Notes: a model not told the origin generated them from the sequence alone. DNA of 64,000 nucleotides from Candidatus Hydrogenedentota bacterium (GCA_019637335.1 JAHBVV010000005.1:186001-250000); one strand, 5' to 3'; shown: positions 1-10,314, numbered from the stretch's first letter. Made by a program: numbers and translations.

Positions 1-75
1 GACGGCGCGGTTGACCGCCGCGCGAAGTCCCACGGCGTCGCCGCGGGAAAAGACGGGCGTTTCGGGTGCGTTCAT
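1..75 (-). CDS. 5' end of an unidentified gene, cut by the window edge
   Basis: An open frame starts at the ATG at 73-75 and runs off the left edge after 25 codons. It reads MNAPETPVFSRGDAVGLRAA and then continues without a stop. A good ribosome binding site (AGGAG, about 5 bases before the ATG) and a gap of only 26 bases after the apbE stop suggest it is the last visible member of the nqr-apbE operon. Twenty-five residues do not identify a family. It does not look like the small Cys-rich NqrM assembly factor that follows nqrF in some bacteria, since there is no hydrophobic N-terminus. Confidence 0.6.
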   Translation of the reverse strand, partial: MNAPETPVFSRGDAVGLRAAVNRAV

Positions 76-101
76 GGTGCTCCTGCTGATTCGTTCTGGC
101 G

Positions 102-1157
102 TCAGGGGGCGCTCGGGCGCGCCACCACATACGGGGCGAAGGCGGGCGTCTCGCGAACAAGCAGTTCGTCGCCCTCGCCGTGAACTATAAACAATACCGC
201 GAGGTCATGCGCCCGCGCAAAGGCCTCGCCGGCGTCGGGGCCGAGCGCCATCAGCGCGGTGGCGTAGGCGTCCGCAAGCGCGCATTCCTCGTGAATCACG
301 CTGGCGGAGGCCAGGGCGTGGTTCACCGGCTGCCCGGTTTTCGGGTCGATCGTGTGGGATACGCGGCGCCCGCCGGATTCGTAGAAGTTTCGGTAGTCCC
401 CGGATGTCGCCAGCGAGACCCCGTCGAGCGCCACGACCTCCTGCACGGCCCGCTCGTAGTCGCGCGGCTTCTCGATCGCGATCCGCCAGGGCACGCCATT
501 GGCGTTGCGCCCCGCCGCGCGGACCTCGCCGCCGACCTCGACCATGTAGTTGGCGTGGCCGAGGGCGTCGAGCGCCGCGGCCGCCCGGTCCACGGCGTAG
601 CCTTTGGCGATCGCGGAAAGATCGCAATACACGCCGGCCTCCGCCTTGGTGACCGTTTTGGCCTCGGCGTCGAGCGCCAGCTTGTCCGGCCCGGTCAGCG
701 CGCGCAGCCGCGCGATCTCCTCGGGCGGCGGATCCCGGCCCGCTTCCGGGCCAAAGCCCCACGCGTTCACCAGCGGCCCCACGGTGATGTCAAAGGCCCC
801 GCCCGATTTCGCGCCAACTTCCACCGCCAGCGCGATTACCGCGAAGGTTTCCTCCGACAGGGGAAAGGGCTCTCCGGCGCCGTGCTGATTCAAGCGCGAG
901 ATTTCCGAATCCGGCTTGTAGGTCGACATCAGGCCGTCCACCCGTTGCAGGGCGGCGTCCACCGCCGCAGCCGCGGAATTGGTCGCGGCGGGATCCAACT
1001 CGCCCACGACCTTCACATGGTAGGTCGTGCCCATAATCGCGCCGGAAAGCACGGTGGTGTCCGGAACGGGCGGGCGGCGCGTGCAGCCGGCCGCCAGACA
1101 GCACAAGAGCGCGGCGAGGGCCGCGCTCTTGAAAGCGATTGGTCGGGGGCGGGACAC
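102..1157 (-). CDS. apbE: ApbE, FAD:protein FMN transferase (lipoprotein)
   Basis: This 351-aa protein is the flavin transferase that uses FAD to attach FMN through a phosphoester bond to threonines of NQR and Rnf subunits. The N-terminus is a lipoprotein signal with lipobox LAAGC (Cys25), so it should act on the periplasmic face of the membrane. Family motifs seen are SAIAKGYAVD, SHTIDPKTGQP and the C-terminal DAYATALMALGP, and the length is normal. The gene starts 4 bases after the nqrF stop, so it is the seventh gene of the nqr operon. Four proteins in this window carry the acceptor motif GAT: NqrB, NqrC, RnfD and RnfG. It is the only ApbE here and may serve both complexes. Confidence 0.96.
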   Translation of the reverse strand: MSRPRPIAFKSAALAALLCCLAAGCTRRPPVPDTTVLSGAIMGTTYHVKVVGELDPAATNSAAAAVDAALQRVDGLMSTYKPDSEISRLNQHGAGEPFPLSEETFAVIALAVEVGAKSGGAFDITVGPLVNAWGFGPEAGRDPPPEEIARLRALTGPDKLALDAEAKTVTKAEAGVYCDLSAIAKGYAVDRAAAALDALGHANYMVEVGGEVRAAGRNANGVPWRIAIEKPRDYERAVQEVVALDGVSLATSGDYRNFYESGGRRVSHTIDPKTGQPVNHALASASVIHEECALADAYATALMALGPDAGEAFARAHDLAVLFIVHGEGDELLVRETPAFAPYVVARPSAP

Positions 1158-1161
1158 GGGT

Positions 1162-2385
1162 TCAGCCGAAGTCGTCGTAGGCGATCATGTCGTCTTCGAC
1201 GCCCAGGTCGTGCAGCATATTCGTGACTGCCGCAAGCATCATCGGCGGGCCGCAGAGGTAGTATTCGATGTCCTCCGGCGCCGGGTGTTCCTTCAGGTAG
1301 TTCTCCAGCAGGACCTGGTGAATGAACCCGGTGTGGCCGGTCCAGTTGTCCTCGGGAAGCGGCTCGGAAAGCGCCGTGTACCACTTGAAGTTCGGGTTCT
1401 CCGCCTGGATCGTGTCGAAGTCGTCCTCGTAGAACATCTCGCGCTTGCTCCGCGCGCCATACCAGAAGGTGACCTTCCGGTCGGTGTGGACCCGGCGGAA
1501 CTGGTCGAAGATGTGCGAGCGCATCGGAGCCATGCCGGCGCCGCCGCCCACAAAGCACATCTCGCGCTTGGTTTCCTTCGCGAAGAACTCGCCGAAGGGC
1601 CCGGAAATGGTCACTTCATCGCCCGGCTTCAGGCTGAAGATGTAGGAGGACATGATGCCCGGAGGAATACCCTCGCTCCGCGGCGGCGGCGTGGCGACGC
1701 GCACGTTGAGCATGATCACGCCCCACTCTTCCGGGTAGTTCGCCATGGAGTAGGCGCGGGTGACGGGTTCGTCCACCTTGGACACATACTGCCAGAGGTT
1801 GTACTTGTCCCAGTCGGGGCGGTATTCCTCGCCGATGTCGAAATCCTTGTAGTGGACCTCGTGGGGCGGGCATTCGATCTGGATGTAGCCGCCGGCGCGG
1901 AACGGCACGCTCTCGCCCTCGGGAAGCTCGAGCACGAGCTCCTTGATGAACGTGGCCACGTTGTCGTTGCTGCGCACCTTGCACTTCCACTTCTTAACGT
2001 CGAAGACTTCGGCGGGGATCTCGATCGAGAGGTTGTTCTTGACCTTCACCTGGCAGGAGAGGCGGCAGCCCTCCTTCGCTTCGCCGCGGCTGATCCAGTT
2101 CTCTTCCGTGGTGAGAAGCGATCCGCCGCCATCCTTGACGTTGACCTTGCAGACGCCGCAGCTGCCCTTGCCGCCGCAGGCGGAGGGGATGAAAATCTTG
2201 TTCTGGGCGAGGGTGTTGAGCAGGGTGCCGCCCGCCGCGGTGGTGATGGCCTTCTCGGGGTCCCCGTTTATCGTGATGGTCACGTCGCCCGACGCCACGA
2301 GCTTGGATTTCGCGGCGAGCACCACCGCGACCAGCCCGAGAATGACGGCGCAGAACATCACCACGCCCATAAAAATGGTTGTCAT
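1162..2385 (-). CDS. nqrF: NqrF, NADH-oxidising subunit of Na+-NQR
   Basis: The 407-aa NADH-accepting subunit of the sodium-pumping NADH:quinone oxidoreductase. Order seen: one N-terminal membrane helix (residues about 3-25), a [2Fe-2S] ferredoxin domain with ligands in [11 protein letters not shown] and a later Cys in CRLSCQV, then a ferredoxin-reductase part with the FAD motif RAYSMANYP and the nucleotide-binding stretch [14 protein letters not shown]. The C-terminus ends in AYDDFG, as expected for NqrF. An AAGGAG ribosome site lies 8 bases before the ATG. A 105-base gap separates it from nqrE, the longest inside this operon. Confidence 0.98.
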   Translation of the reverse strand: MTTIFMGVVMFCAVILGLVAVVLAAKSKLVASGDVTITINGDPEKAITTAAGGTLLNTLAQNKIFIPSACGGKGSCGVCKVNVKDGGGSLLTTEENWISRGEAKEGCRLSCQVKVKNNLSIEIPAEVFDVKKWKCKVRSNDNVATFIKELVLELPEGESVPFRAGGYIQIECPPHEVHYKDFDIGEEYRPDWDKYNLWQYVSKVDEPVTRAYSMANYPEEWGVIMLNVRVATPPPRSEGIPPGIMSSYIFSLKPGDEVTISGPFGEFFAKETKREMCFVGGGAGMAPMRSHIFDQFRRVHTDRKVTFWYGARSKREMFYEDDFDTIQAENPNFKWYTALSEPLPEDNWTGHTGFIHQVLLENYLKEHPAPEDIEYYLCGPPMMLAAVTNMLHDLGVEDDMIAYDDFG

Positions 2386-2490
2386 CGGGAAATCTCCTTC
2401 GTGCCTGATCCCGTTGAAGGCCTGAACAACTACAAGAAACTTCGCGGCGCCCCGCCGCCTCCACCGCCATCCCGGGGCCGCGCCCGGCCC

Positions 2491-3108
2491 TTAGAGCTGG
2501 ATGCCCGAGAAGGCCATGAAGCCGATGGCCATCAGCCCGGTCACCAGGAAAGTAACGCCCAGGCCGCGCAGGCCCGCCGGCACGTTGCTGTACTTCATCT
2601 TCTCGCGGATCGCCGCCAGCGCCGTGATGGCGAGCAGCCAGCCCACGCCGGATCCCAGCCCGAAAGTCACGCTCTCGCCAAAGGTGTAGCCGCGCTCCAC
2701 CATGAACAGCGACGCGCCAAGAATCGCGCAGTTCACCGCGATCAGCGGCAGGAAAATACCCAGCGACGCGTACAGCGTCGGAACGTACTTGTCCAGCACC
2801 ATTTCCACAATCTGCACCATCGCCGCGATCGATCCGATGAAAGTCAGGAAGGAAAGAAAGCTGAGGTCAACATCGGCCAGGGACCCGCTCAACCACGCCA
2901 TCGCGCCGGGCGCCAGAAAAAGCTGGTAGATGAGGTTGTTCAGCGGCACCGTAATGCCGAGCACGAAAACCACCGCGCAGCCCAGGCCGAACGCGGCGTC
3001 CACCTTCTTCGAGCAGCCGAGGAAGGTGCACATGCCCAGGAAAAACGCCAGGGCCATGTTCTCGATGAACGCGGAGGTTGTAAAAATACTGAGGTGGTGC
3101 TCAATCAT
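2491..3108 (-). CDS. nqrE: NqrE, membrane subunit of Na+-NQR
   Basis: A 205-aa, six-helix membrane protein of the NqrE/RnfA family. It begins with [20 protein letters not shown] and contains the conserved [17 protein letters not shown] and [11 protein letters not shown]-type stretches. These hold the half-helix cysteines that, with NqrD, bind the intramembrane iron centre. It is separated from nqrD by 3 bases and is surely co-transcribed. Its paralogue in the Rnf complex, RnfA, is encoded at 34415-34996. Confidence 0.97.
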   Translation of the reverse strand: MIEHHLSIFTTSAFIENMALAFFLGMCTFLGCSKKVDAAFGLGCAVVFVLGITVPLNNLIYQLFLAPGAMAWLSGSLADVDLSFLSFLTFIGSIAAMVQIVEMVLDKYVPTLYASLGIFLPLIAVNCAILGASLFMVERGYTFGESVTFGLGSGVGWLLAITALAAIREKMKYSNVPAGLRGLGVTFLVTGLMAIGFMAFSGIQL

Positions 3109-3111
3109 GGC

Positions 3112-3741
3112 TCAACTCTCCTCGATTTGCTCGGGCTTCCACGTGCGGACCGCCCAGATGAAGAACGCGATCAGGAAGAACGCGCCGGGCGCAAGCACCA
3201 TGAGGCCGTTCGTCGTGTACCAGCCGCCGTCCGTGTCCGGGCGCAGCAGCATGACCCCGAAAAGCGTCCCCGAACCGAACAGCTCGCGAAAAAATGCCAC
3301 CACCATCAGCACGATGCTGTAGCCCACGCCGTTGCCGAAGCCGTCCAGCGCGCTCATGTAGGGGCCGTTCTGCATGGCGTAGCCTTCGGCGCGGCCCATC
3401 ACGATGCAGTTCGTGATGATGAGGCCCACGAACACCGAAAGCTGCTTGCTGATGTCGTACACGTAGGCCTTCAGGATCTGGTCCGTCAGGATCACGAAGG
3501 TCGCGATAACCGACAGCTGCACGATGATGCGGATCGAAGGCGGGATGTTGTTGCGCAGCAGGCTCACCACAAGCGACGAGCACGTCGTGACCGCGATCAC
3601 CGCCAGGCACATCACGAACGACGTTTCCATCTTCGTCGTCACGGCCAGCGCCGAGCAGATGCCCAGCACCTGGAGCGCGATCGGGTTGTTGTTGAACAGG
3701 GGGTCGAGTACGGTCTCGCGTTCTTTCTTACCGAATTGCAT
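3112..3741 (-). CDS. nqrD: NqrD, membrane subunit of Na+-NQR
   Basis: A 209-aa integral membrane protein of the NqrD/RnfE family. It contains [25 protein letters not shown] and the second conserved cysteine segment [16 protein letters not shown]. The two half-helix cysteine motifs match those that share an iron cofactor with NqrE. I chose the ATG at 3741 over an upstream in-frame TTG (3747), because GGAG lies 9 bases before the ATG. The start is 2 bases after the nqrC stop. RnfE, its paralogue, is at 34986-35624. Confidence 0.97.
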   Translation of the reverse strand: MQFGKKERETVLDPLFNNNPIALQVLGICSALAVTTKMETSFVMCLAVIAVTTCSSLVVSLLRNNIPPSIRIIVQLSVIATFVILTDQILKAYVYDISKQLSVFVGLIITNCIVMGRAEGYAMQNGPYMSALDGFGNGVGYSIVLMVVAFFRELFGSGTLFGVMLLRPDTDGGWYTTNGLMVLAPGAFFLIAFFIWAVRTWKPEQIEES

Positions 3742-3743
3742 GA

Positions 3744-4508
3744 TCAACCGCTCCGATGTTCGCGGAAGGTCTTCAGCCAGGGGCCAAAACCTTCCTCACC
3801 CAGCCAGAATTCAAGCATATGCGTCACGCCGCGGCTCGTGATCGTCGCGCCGCTCAGGCCGTCAATGCTGTGCGGATCCTCCGCCGCGGGGCCGGCCGCG
3901 CCCTTGATCACGTGGATGGCCACGTCGCCGTCCTCGTCATACGCTTTGCGCCCGGGCCAGCGGTTCTTCCACTTCGGGTTGTCCACTTCGCCGCCAAGGC
4001 CCGGCGTTTCCTTGTGATCGTAGTACGTAATCCCGCGGATCGTGTTCGTGTCCGCGCCGAGCGCCAGGTAGCCGTACAGCGTGCCCCACAGGCCCTTGCC
4101 CTCGATCGGGAGCACAAGCATGTCCACCTTGCCGTCCTTCATGACCTCGTAAATCTGGACCTTCTCGGGGATGGCCTTGATCTGGGCCATATTGGGCGAC
4201 GGCGTCATCAGGGGCACGCTGTCCGGGTCAAAATTCGCGGGGTCGACGTCTTCGGCGACGGTGTCCGCCTTGAGGTCAACAATCAGCGGGGTGATGGACT
4301 GGAATTTTTCGCGGATTACCTCGGCGCTCAGCGATTCGCCCGGCTTCACCAGATTGGCCGCCTGCAAGACGCTCTTCTGCTTATCCAGGGTCTGGTTGAT
4401 GACCTGCCGCTCCTTGAGCACCACGGCGGCCGTGGCCAGCAGAACCGAGCACCCCAGGCACAGGGCGAGCGTAAACCCGTAGGTATACTTCGTACTAAAC
4501 TGCTGCAT
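3744..4508 (-). CDS. nqrC: NqrC, FMN-carrying subunit of Na+-NQR
   Basis: A 254-aa subunit with one N-terminal membrane helix (residues about 9-30) and a periplasmic FMN-binding domain. The flavinylation motif [10 protein letters not shown] lies near the C-terminus; by my count the acceptor threonine is residue 222, close to Thr225 in the Vibrio enzyme. Other family stretches are [31 protein letters not shown] and [13 protein letters not shown]. The 5' end overlaps nqrB by 14 bases. Confidence 0.97.
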   Translation of the reverse strand: MQQFSTKYTYGFTLALCLGCSVLLATAAVVLKERQVINQTLDKQKSVLQAANLVKPGESLSAEVIREKFQSITPLIVDLKADTVAEDVDPANFDPDSVPLMTPSPNMAQIKAIPEKVQIYEVMKDGKVDMLVLPIEGKGLWGTLYGYLALGADTNTIRGITYYDHKETPGLGGEVDNPKWKNRWPGRKAYDEDGDVAIHVIKGAAGPAAEDPHSIDGLSGATITSRGVTHMLEFWLGEEGFGPWLKTFREHRSG

Positions 4509-5748
4509 ATCGTGCCAACCTTCTCTTGATGTTGGAGCGCTTCGCCATCCAGTCCAGGAGCGGGGAGAACATGTTCATAAAGAGGATGGCCAGCATCATG
4601 CCTTCCGGATAGGCCGGGTTCACCACGCGGATCAGGATCGCGAAGATCCCTATGAAGATGCCGTAAATGAAGCGGCCGCGATCCGTGTACGGCGCCGACA
4701 CGGGGTCCGTCGCCATGAAGACCAGCCCGAAGGCCCAGCCGCCCAGCACCACCTGCCAGTGGAACGGCACGTTCATGAGCGCGTTCGTCTCGGAACCCAC
4801 CGCGTTGAGCAGCAGGGTGATCGCCAGGCTGCCGATCACGCCGCCGGCCATGATGCGCCAAGACCCGATGCCCGTCAATATGAGCAGGGCCGCTCCAAGG
4901 AGGCACGCCAGCGCGGAGGTTTCGCCCATCGAACCCGGGATCGTGCCCAGGAACGCGTCCAGCCAGCTGACCCCCATGCCGTCCAGCGCGGATCGCCAGG
5001 CGTCCGGCGCGCTCGGGTCCAGGCTGCCCGCGATGCGGCCCAGCGCCGTCGCGCCGCTGTAGCCGTCGATCTGGTTGGCCTCGGTAACCGCGGTCCAGAC
5101 CTTGTCGCCCGAAATCTGCGCGGGGTACGCGAAGAACAGGAAGGCCCGCGCCATGAGCGCGGGATTGAAGATATTCATCCCCGTGCCGCCGAAGACTTCC
5201 TTGCCCAGAATCACGCCGAAGGAGATGCCGAGCGCAACCTGCCAGAGCGGGATCGTGGGCGGGAGAATCAGGGGGAAGAGCATCCCCGTGACCAGAAAGC
5301 CCTCGTTGACCTCGTGGCGCCGGATGATGGCAAACGCCACTTCGATGTGGCCGCCCACGATGAAGGTAACGAGGAGAACGGGAAGGTAATACAGCGCCCC
5401 GTGAAAGACGCAGGCCAGCGGGTTGGTCGCGCTGTAGCCGAAGCCGAGCACGTCCATCACCCAGCCGCGCCAGCTTTCGGCCGAGGCCCCGTCCGCCAGC
5501 GCGATATTCGCCTGGTACCCGGTGTTGTACATGGCCACGAGAATGCACGGGATCAGCGCAAAAACCACCGTCACCATCAGGCGCTTGAGGTCCAGCGTGT
5601 CCCGAACGTGCGAGGCGCCGCGCGTCACCTGCCCCGGCGTGAACAGGAGCGTGTCGTGGGCCTCGTACATCGGGTAGAGCTTTTCCAGCTTACCGCCCTT
5701 GTGGAAGAGGGGTTCGAATTTATCGTGTAGCTCGCGAAGGAATTTCAT
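4495..5748 (-). CDS. nqrB: NqrB, FMN- and quinone-binding membrane subunit of Na+-NQR
   Basis: A 417-aa multi-span membrane subunit. It carries the flavinylation motif GYSGATAL with the acceptor threonine at about residue 234 (Thr236 in Vibrio). It begins [20 protein letters not shown], as NqrB proteins do. The frame stays open 35 codons upstream, but that part has no family likeness and would overlap nqrA, so the ATG at 5748 is used. The loop [17 protein letters not shown] is also typical. RnfD (36312-37361) is its paralogue. Confidence 0.97.
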   Translation of the reverse strand: MKFLRELHDKFEPLFHKGGKLEKLYPMYEAHDTLLFTPGQVTRGASHVRDTLDLKRLMVTVVFALIPCILVAMYNTGYQANIALADGASAESWRGWVMDVLGFGYSATNPLACVFHGALYYLPVLLVTFIVGGHIEVAFAIIRRHEVNEGFLVTGMLFPLILPPTIPLWQVALGISFGVILGKEVFGGTGMNIFNPALMARAFLFFAYPAQISGDKVWTAVTEANQIDGYSGATALGRIAGSLDPSAPDAWRSALDGMGVSWLDAFLGTIPGSMGETSALACLLGAALLILTGIGSWRIMAGGVIGSLAITLLLNAVGSETNALMNVPFHWQVVLGGWAFGLVFMATDPVSAPYTDRGRFIYGIFIGIFAILIRVVNPAYPEGMMLAILFMNMFSPLLDWMAKRSNIKRRLARYAAV

Positions 5749-5764
5749 AGTCGGACCGCCTCGG

Positions 5765-7144
5765 TTACCCTTCTTTTTCGATGGTGGTGAGGTTTCGGCG
5801 GAGAATTGGGCCGTAGTCGTACTTGCTCGGGCACACAAAGGTGCACAGCGCAAGATCTTCCTCGTCCAGCTCCAGGCATCCGAGCGCCTCGGCGTCCTCG
5901 ATATCGTCCACGATAAGCGCGCGAAGGAGGAAGGTGGGCAGCAGGTCGAAGGGCATCACGCGCTCGTAGCTGCCAATAGGCACCATGGCGCGCTCCCCGC
6001 CGTTCGTGGAGGTTCCAAAGTCGAACTTCTTTTCCGGGATCAGGCTCGACAGGTAGGCCGACGTCACCGAAAACCTCTCGATGCCCGGATCCAGCCAGCC
6101 CAGGAACACGCGCTCGCGATCTTCCGCCAGTACGCTAACCTGCTGGTGAAAGCGGCCCAGATACCCGTGCACTTCGCCCATGGCGGCCCGTCCGGAGAGC
6201 ACGGATCCCGAAATCAAGCGGTTTTCGCCGTCCGCCAGCTCGCCGCGCGCGAGATCGTCAACCGAGGCGCCGATCCGCGTCCGCAGGAGGCGCGGGCGCG
6301 TCACGGCGGGCCCGCCCAGGGCCACAATCCGCGCCACATCCAGCTCGCCCGTCCGGATCAGGTGGCCGATGGCCAGCACGTCCTGCAGGCCGATGTGCCA
6401 CACCGTCCGGTGGTGGCTGACCGGCGCGATGGCGTGGATGTGAAGGCCAGCCGTGCCCGCCGGATGCGGCCCCTCGAACTCGTGCACCTCGACATTCGGC
6501 TCCCTGCCCGGGCGCAGCCGCGCGGCCGACGAGCGGCAGAAATGCACCTTCCCGCTCGTAAGCTTCGCCAGCGCGCGCATCCCGGCGTCCAGGTCGGCCT
6601 GGCGTCCTTTGGCGATCACGTCGGTGTCCGGCGCCAGGGGGTTGCTGTCCATCGCCGTAACGAAAATGGCGTAGGGTTCGGTGTCCAGCTTCGGCGTGCG
6701 GCTGAAGGGCCGGGTGCGCAAGACCGTCCACAGGCCCGACTCCACGAGCAGCGCGCGCATCGCGTCGCGGTCGTAGCTGGCCGTGTCGCCGCCCCGGTAC
6801 GCGTCAAAGGCCACGCGATCGTCTTCACCGGTCTTGCCGCCGCGCTCGTTCTCGTTCAGTTCGATCACGACCGACAGCAGCGCGCGGCGATCGCCCCGGT
6901 TAATCGCTATGATCTTGCCCGCCGCGGGCGCGGTGTGCACCACGCCGGGCGTCTTCTTGTCCTCGAAGAGCGCCTGGCCGCGCTTCACCGTGTCGCCTTG
7001 CTGCACGAGAAAACCGGGCTTCATGCCCACGTAATCGGCGGCCACAATAGCGGCCCGTCCCGGTGTCGGACCGGCTTCCACCACCTGCACCGGAGCCCCG
7101 GTAATAGGTAGATCAAGGCCCTTCATGAATTTGTACTTGGCCAT
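5765..7144 (-). CDS. nqrA: NqrA, peripheral subunit of Na+-NQR
   Basis: A 459-aa cytoplasmic subunit, close to the usual 445-470 aa. It starts [18 protein letters not shown], with the family's GLDLPI motif. A lipoyl-like sandwich segment ([19 protein letters not shown]) follows, and later [20 protein letters not shown]. The frame extends 48 codons further upstream without family similarity, so the ATG at 7144 is preferred. It is the first gene of nqrABCDEF-apbE. A possible promoter lies about 120 bases upstream. Confidence 0.97.
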   Translation of the reverse strand: MAKYKFMKGLDLPITGAPVQVVEAGPTPGRAAIVAADYVGMKPGFLVQQGDTVKRGQALFEDKKTPGVVHTAPAAGKIIAINRGDRRALLSVVIELNENERGGKTGEDDRVAFDAYRGGDTASYDRDAMRALLVESGLWTVLRTRPFSRTPKLDTEPYAIFVTAMDSNPLAPDTDVIAKGRQADLDAGMRALAKLTSGKVHFCRSSAARLRPGREPNVEVHEFEGPHPAGTAGLHIHAIAPVSHHRTVWHIGLQDVLAIGHLIRTGELDVARIVALGGPAVTRPRLLRTRIGASVDDLARGELADGENRLISGSVLSGRAAMGEVHGYLGRFHQQVSVLAEDRERVFLGWLDPGIERFSVTSAYLSSLIPEKKFDFGTSTNGGERAMVPIGSYERVMPFDLLPTFLLRALIVDDIEDAEALGCLELDEEDLALCTFVCPSKYDYGPILRRNLTTIEKEG

Positions 7145-7262
7145 AAGGACGTTCCCGTTGGAGGTCTGCTGTACTTCTGGTCGATGAAGCGCGTACGAGA
7201 GGGACGCCGCACCTGGACTGGCGGCCGGCCCAGGGATGCCGACTCGATGCCAAAACGGGACG

Positions 7263-7292
7263 ATTATGCCATACCCCCGCGCGCCCATACAA
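7263..7292 (-). promoter_or_regulatory. candidate sigma-70-type promoter of the nqr operon
   Basis: Reading the minus strand, TTGTAT (complement of 7287-7292) and CATAAT (complement of 7263-7268) are separated by 18 bases. The -10 box matches 5 of 6 consensus bases, the -35 only 3 of 6. It would give an untranslated leader of roughly 110 bases before nqrA. This is pattern matching only. Confidence 0.3.
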
Positions 7293-7354
7293 GCCGGGGG
7301 CGATATGCAACCATGAAAGGAGGCGGCCTGGCGGCCTGGCGGGGCCGGTTTCGG

Positions 7355-8551
7355 CTACTCCAGCACGTCGTCCCGCACGATGGCCCCCGGCAGGGTGCTC
7401 GCGTGCGGCCAGAGCTTGCGGCCCGGGTAGATCGACGTATGAATGCCCGTGTGGACGCCGTCCCCGATGATCGCGCCCAGCTTGCGGCGGCCGGTGTCGA
7501 CGAGCTCGTCCTTGATGCGGCTGCGGTGGTTCTTGCCGTCGTGCCGGTAGTTCGCGGTGACGGTGCCGCAGCCGAGGTTGGCCTTTTCTCCGACGACGCT
7601 GTCGCCCACGTAGCTCAGGTGCGGGACGGCGGCCCCGTCCATGAGTATGCTGTTCTTCACTTCGCAGCCCTGGCCTACCTTGCAGCCGCGGCCGAGGACG
7701 GTGCCCGGGCGGAGGTAGCAGTTCGGGCCGACGCGGCAGCCCTCGCCGATCATGACGGGCCCCTCGATATAGACGCCGGGCAGGACGGTGCTGCCCTTGC
7801 CCACGTAGAGCGGGCCGTGGACGTGCGCCGCCGGGCTGACTTCGCCGTGGATCTCGCTGGGCATGTGGTTCTCCAGCATGTAGAGGTTGGCGTCGAGCAG
7901 GTCCCAGGCGTACCCGATGGGGAGCCAGTAGCGCTCGGCGGTCACGGCGCGGAAGTCGCCCCGGTCGGCCAGGGTCTGGATCGCGCTGGTGATCTCGATT
8001 TCGCCGCGCTCCGAAAGGGGCGTGTGCTCCAGGATATCGAAGATTTCCGGGGTAAACTTGTAGGCGCCGATATTGGCCAGGTTGGAGAAGACTTCTTTGG
8101 GCTTTTCGACGAGCCGCACAACGCGGTTGCCCTCCGCCACCTCGTAGATCCCGTACAGGCGCGGATCGGCGACCGTTTTCACGAGCGCGGCCTGATCCTG
8201 CCGCGAGAGTGCCTCGAAATCGTCCGCCGCGTAGAGGTCGTCGCCGTTGAAGGCCATGAACGGCGCGTCAATGCGGGAGGCGCATTGGAGCAGGGCGTGC
8301 CCGGTGCCCTTCTGTTCGGTCTGGGTGACGTATTCGATTCTCCGGCCACGGTACTCGGCGCCAAAGTAGTCCCGGATCATTTCCTCGCGGTAGCCGACGA
8401 CCATGATCACCGTGTCCACGACGCCCGGCAGCGCCTCGATCTGGTGCGCGCCGATCGGCTTGTTCGCGATCGGCAGGAGCGGCTTCGGGCGCGTCAGGGT
8501 GAGGGGATAGGTTCGGGTTGACTTGCCGGCGGCGAATATAACGGCTTTCAT
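7355..8551 (-). CDS. GlmU-like sugar-1-phosphate nucleotidyltransferase with left-handed beta-helix domain
   Basis: A 398-aa two-domain enzyme. The N-terminal half has the nucleotidyltransferase signature FAAGKSTRTYPLTLTRPKPL and the acceptor segment MAFNGDDLYA. The C-terminal half is a hexapeptide-repeat beta-helix, ending in an acetyltransferase-like stretch (SYVGDSVVGEKANLGCGTV, then NYRHDGKNH) like that of GlmU. It probably makes UDP-N-acetylglucosamine or a related nucleotide sugar for cell-wall or glycan synthesis. The signature RTYPLTLTRPKP is closer to the archaeal-type bifunctional sugar-1-phosphate nucleotidylyltransferases than to classical GlmU (GTRMxSxxPK). The substrate sugar is therefore uncertain. 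Confidence 0.85.
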   Translation of the reverse strand: MKAVIFAAGKSTRTYPLTLTRPKPLLPIANKPIGAHQIEALPGVVDTVIMVVGYREEMIRDYFGAEYRGRRIEYVTQTEQKGTGHALLQCASRIDAPFMAFNGDDLYAADDFEALSRQDQAALVKTVADPRLYGIYEVAEGNRVVRLVEKPKEVFSNLANIGAYKFTPEIFDILEHTPLSERGEIEITSAIQTLADRGDFRAVTAERYWLPIGYAWDLLDANLYMLENHMPSEIHGEVSPAAHVHGPLYVGKGSTVLPGVYIEGPVMIGEGCRVGPNCYLRPGTVLGRGCKVGQGCEVKNSILMDGAAVPHLSYVGDSVVGEKANLGCGTVTANYRHDGKNHRSRIKDELVDTGRRKLGAIIGDGVHTGIHTSIYPGRKLWPHASTLPGAIVRDDVLE

Positions 8552-8687
8552 GCAGGGCAGACTCCAATCACTGGGATTCAGGGGTTGAAAGGAGTATCAT
8601 AGCGAATCGAATCGTTGTAAACGAGGTTTTCCGGTTCGCGGGCCTGTCGGAAGCCGGTTGCCATTTACCCCGGAAAGGTTTCGCGCC

Positions 8688-10004
8688 ATGACACCTGTAC
8701 TCTTGATCGCCCTGGCCCACGCGGCCCAGTTTGCCCAGCCCTACGAGCCCACGTGGGAATCGCTCGACCAGCGGCCCAACCCCGCGTGGTTCACCGACGC
8801 CAAGTTTGGCATCTTCATCCACTGGGGCGTCTATTCCGTGCCCGCCTGGGGCCCGAAGGAACGCTATTCCGAGTGGTACTGGCACGATCTGATCCAGGGC
8901 GACGGGCAGACGAAGGCCTTTCACGAGGCGACGTACGGGCCGAATTTCCGCTACCAGGACTTCGCGCCGCAGTTTAAGGCGGAGCTCTTCGAACCGGCGG
9001 ACTGGGCGGATGTCTTCAACCGGTCCGGCGCGAAATACGTCGTGCTCACGTCGAAGCACCACGAAGGCTTCTCGCTCTGGCCCGACCCCACGAACTGGAA
9101 CTGGAACAGCATGGATATCGGGCCGCACCGCGATCTGGCGGGCGACCTGACCGGGGCCGTGCGCGAGGCGGGGCTCAAGATGGGCTTCTATTACTCGCTC
9201 TACGAGTGGTTCAACCCGCTCTACCAGTCGGACGTCGACCGCTATGTGGACACGTACATGCTGCCGCAGATGAAGGACCTGGTGCAGCGGTACAAGCCCG
9301 ATATCTTCTGGCCCGACGGCGAATGGAGCCACCCGAGCAGCACCTGGCGCAGCACGGAGTTCCTGGCGTGGCTCTTCAACGAGAGCGACGCGCCGGAGGA
9401 CATCGCCATCAACGACCGCTGGGGCAAGGAGTGCCGCAACGTGCACGGCGGCTTCGCGACGCCGGAATACGGCCACCTGCCCGAGGGCAAGCTGATTCAG
9501 GAACAACGCTTCGAGGAATGCCAGGGCATGGGCCGTTCTTTCGGCTACAACCGCAACGAGCGCGCGGAGAACTACCGGAGCACGGCGGAACTGCTGCACC
9601 TGCTCATCGACAACGTAAGCCGCGGCGGGAACCTGCTGCTGGACATCGGCCCGACGGCGGACGGGCGGATCCCGGAGATCATGGAAGAGCGCCTGCTGGA
9701 GATGGGCGAATGGCTCGCGGTCAACGGCGAAGCCATCTACGGCACGCGCGCGCTGGCGAATGCGCCGACGGTGGAGGGGGTCCGGTTCACGGAAAAGGAT
9801 GGCGCGGTCTACGCGATTTGCCTGCAATGGCCGGGCGAGGCGCTTTCCATCCCGCTGGAGCGGGCGGTCAGCCGGGTGTCGTTGCTGGGTTACGACAAGC
9901 CGGTCGCGTTTATGCAGAGCGGCCCGAGCATCACGATCCAGCCGCCCGCGCTGGGGGTGGACGAGGCCCCGTGCCGCCATGCGTATGTGTTCAAGATGGA
10001 ATGA
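8688..10004 (+). CDS. secreted alpha-L-fucosidase, GH29 family
   Basis: A 438-aa glycoside hydrolase that would release alpha-linked L-fucose. It starts with a short hydrophobic signal (MTPVLLIALAHAAQFAQP). The GH29 fold follows, beginning at NPAWFTDAKFGIFIHWGVYS. KYVVLTSKHHEGFSLWPD and YYSLYEWFNPLY are typical. The probable nucleophile is Asp210 in IFWPDGEW. The C-terminus has the usual beta-sandwich sequence after GGNLLLDIGPTADGRIP. The ATG at 8688 was chosen over an upstream in-frame TTG because GGAAAGG lies about 10 bases before it and the signal peptide begins there. It is divergent from the nucleotidyltransferase gene. Confidence 0.93.
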   Translation: MTPVLLIALAHAAQFAQPYEPTWESLDQRPNPAWFTDAKFGIFIHWGVYSVPAWGPKERYSEWYWHDLIQGDGQTKAFHEATYGPNFRYQDFAPQFKAELFEPADWADVFNRSGAKYVVLTSKHHEGFSLWPDPTNWNWNSMDIGPHRDLAGDLTGAVREAGLKMGFYYSLYEWFNPLYQSDVDRYVDTYMLPQMKDLVQRYKPDIFWPDGEWSHPSSTWRSTEFLAWLFNESDAPEDIAINDRWGKECRNVHGGFATPEYGHLPEGKLIQEQRFEECQGMGRSFGYNRNERAENYRSTAELLHLLIDNVSRGGNLLLDIGPTADGRIPEIMEERLLEMGEWLAVNGEAIYGTRALANAPTVEGVRFTEKDGAVYAICLQWPGEALSIPLERAVSRVSLLGYDKPVAFMQSGPSITIQPPALGVDEAPCRHAYVFKME

Positions 10005-10013
10005 CTATCTCCG

Positions 10014-10042
10014 TTGACAGTTCCTGACAACTGTGTCATCCT
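10014..10042 (+). promoter_or_regulatory. promoter with overlapping inverted repeat ahead of the toxin-antitoxin pair
   Basis: A perfect -35 box TTGACA (10014-10019) is followed at 17 bases by a weak -10 (CATCCT). Overlapping them is the inverted repeat ACAGTT-N6-AACTGT (10017-10022 and 10029-10034), extendable outward as TGACAGTT / AACTGTgTCA. An operator placed over the promoter is what an autoregulating antitoxin would need. It lies 13-34 bases after the fucosidase stop, showing separate transcription. Confidence 0.5.
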
Positions 10043-10065
10043 GTTGAAAAGGAGTCTCGCATTTT

Positions 10066-10314
10066 ATGAGCCAGATTCAAATTGAAGTGACAACAGACCA
10101 ACTCTCTACCCTTGAGGAACTTGCGAGAGCGTCAGGTCTTTCCGTTGGGGAATATCTACTGGAAACGGCGCTTCTTCAACGCAGCCTGGCCGAACAGAAA
10201 CGAGATATGGTGGCTCTGCTGTCGTCTCGTGTGGAGGAAGCCCGATCGGGCAATTTTTCTGACCAGTCCGTGGAGGACATTGCGAAGGAATTGTTCGAGG
10301 AGATGGGTGTTTAG
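10066..10314 (+). CDS. antitoxin of a ParDE-like toxin-antitoxin pair
   Basis: An 82-aa protein that begins with a short beta strand (QIQIEVTTDQ) followed by a helix-turn-helix-like stretch (LSTLEELARASGLSVGEYLLETALLQ). This is the layout of ribbon-helix-helix or related DNA-binding antitoxins. The acidic C-terminus (VEDIAKELFEEMGV) would wrap the toxin. GGAG lies 11 bases before the ATG. The stop is 3 bases before the toxin start. The DNA here is less GC-rich than the flanking genes, which fits horizontal transfer. The exact antitoxin family is not certain. Confidence 0.75.
   Translation: MSQIQIEVTTDQLSTLEELARASGLSVGEYLLETALLQRSLAEQKRDMVALLSSRVEEARSGNFSDQSVEDIAKELFEEMGV

Noticed and set aside
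1027-4017. A 996-codon plus-strand open frame opposite apbE-nqrF-nqrE-nqrD-nqrC
   Set aside because: It is antisense to well-recognised genes in GC-rich DNA and shows an Arg/His/Val/Asp-rich composition typical of shadow frames, without domains or a ribosome site.
7184-8521. A 445-codon plus-strand frame opposite the nucleotidyltransferase gene
   Set aside because: Antisense shadow of a well-supported gene; no family likeness.
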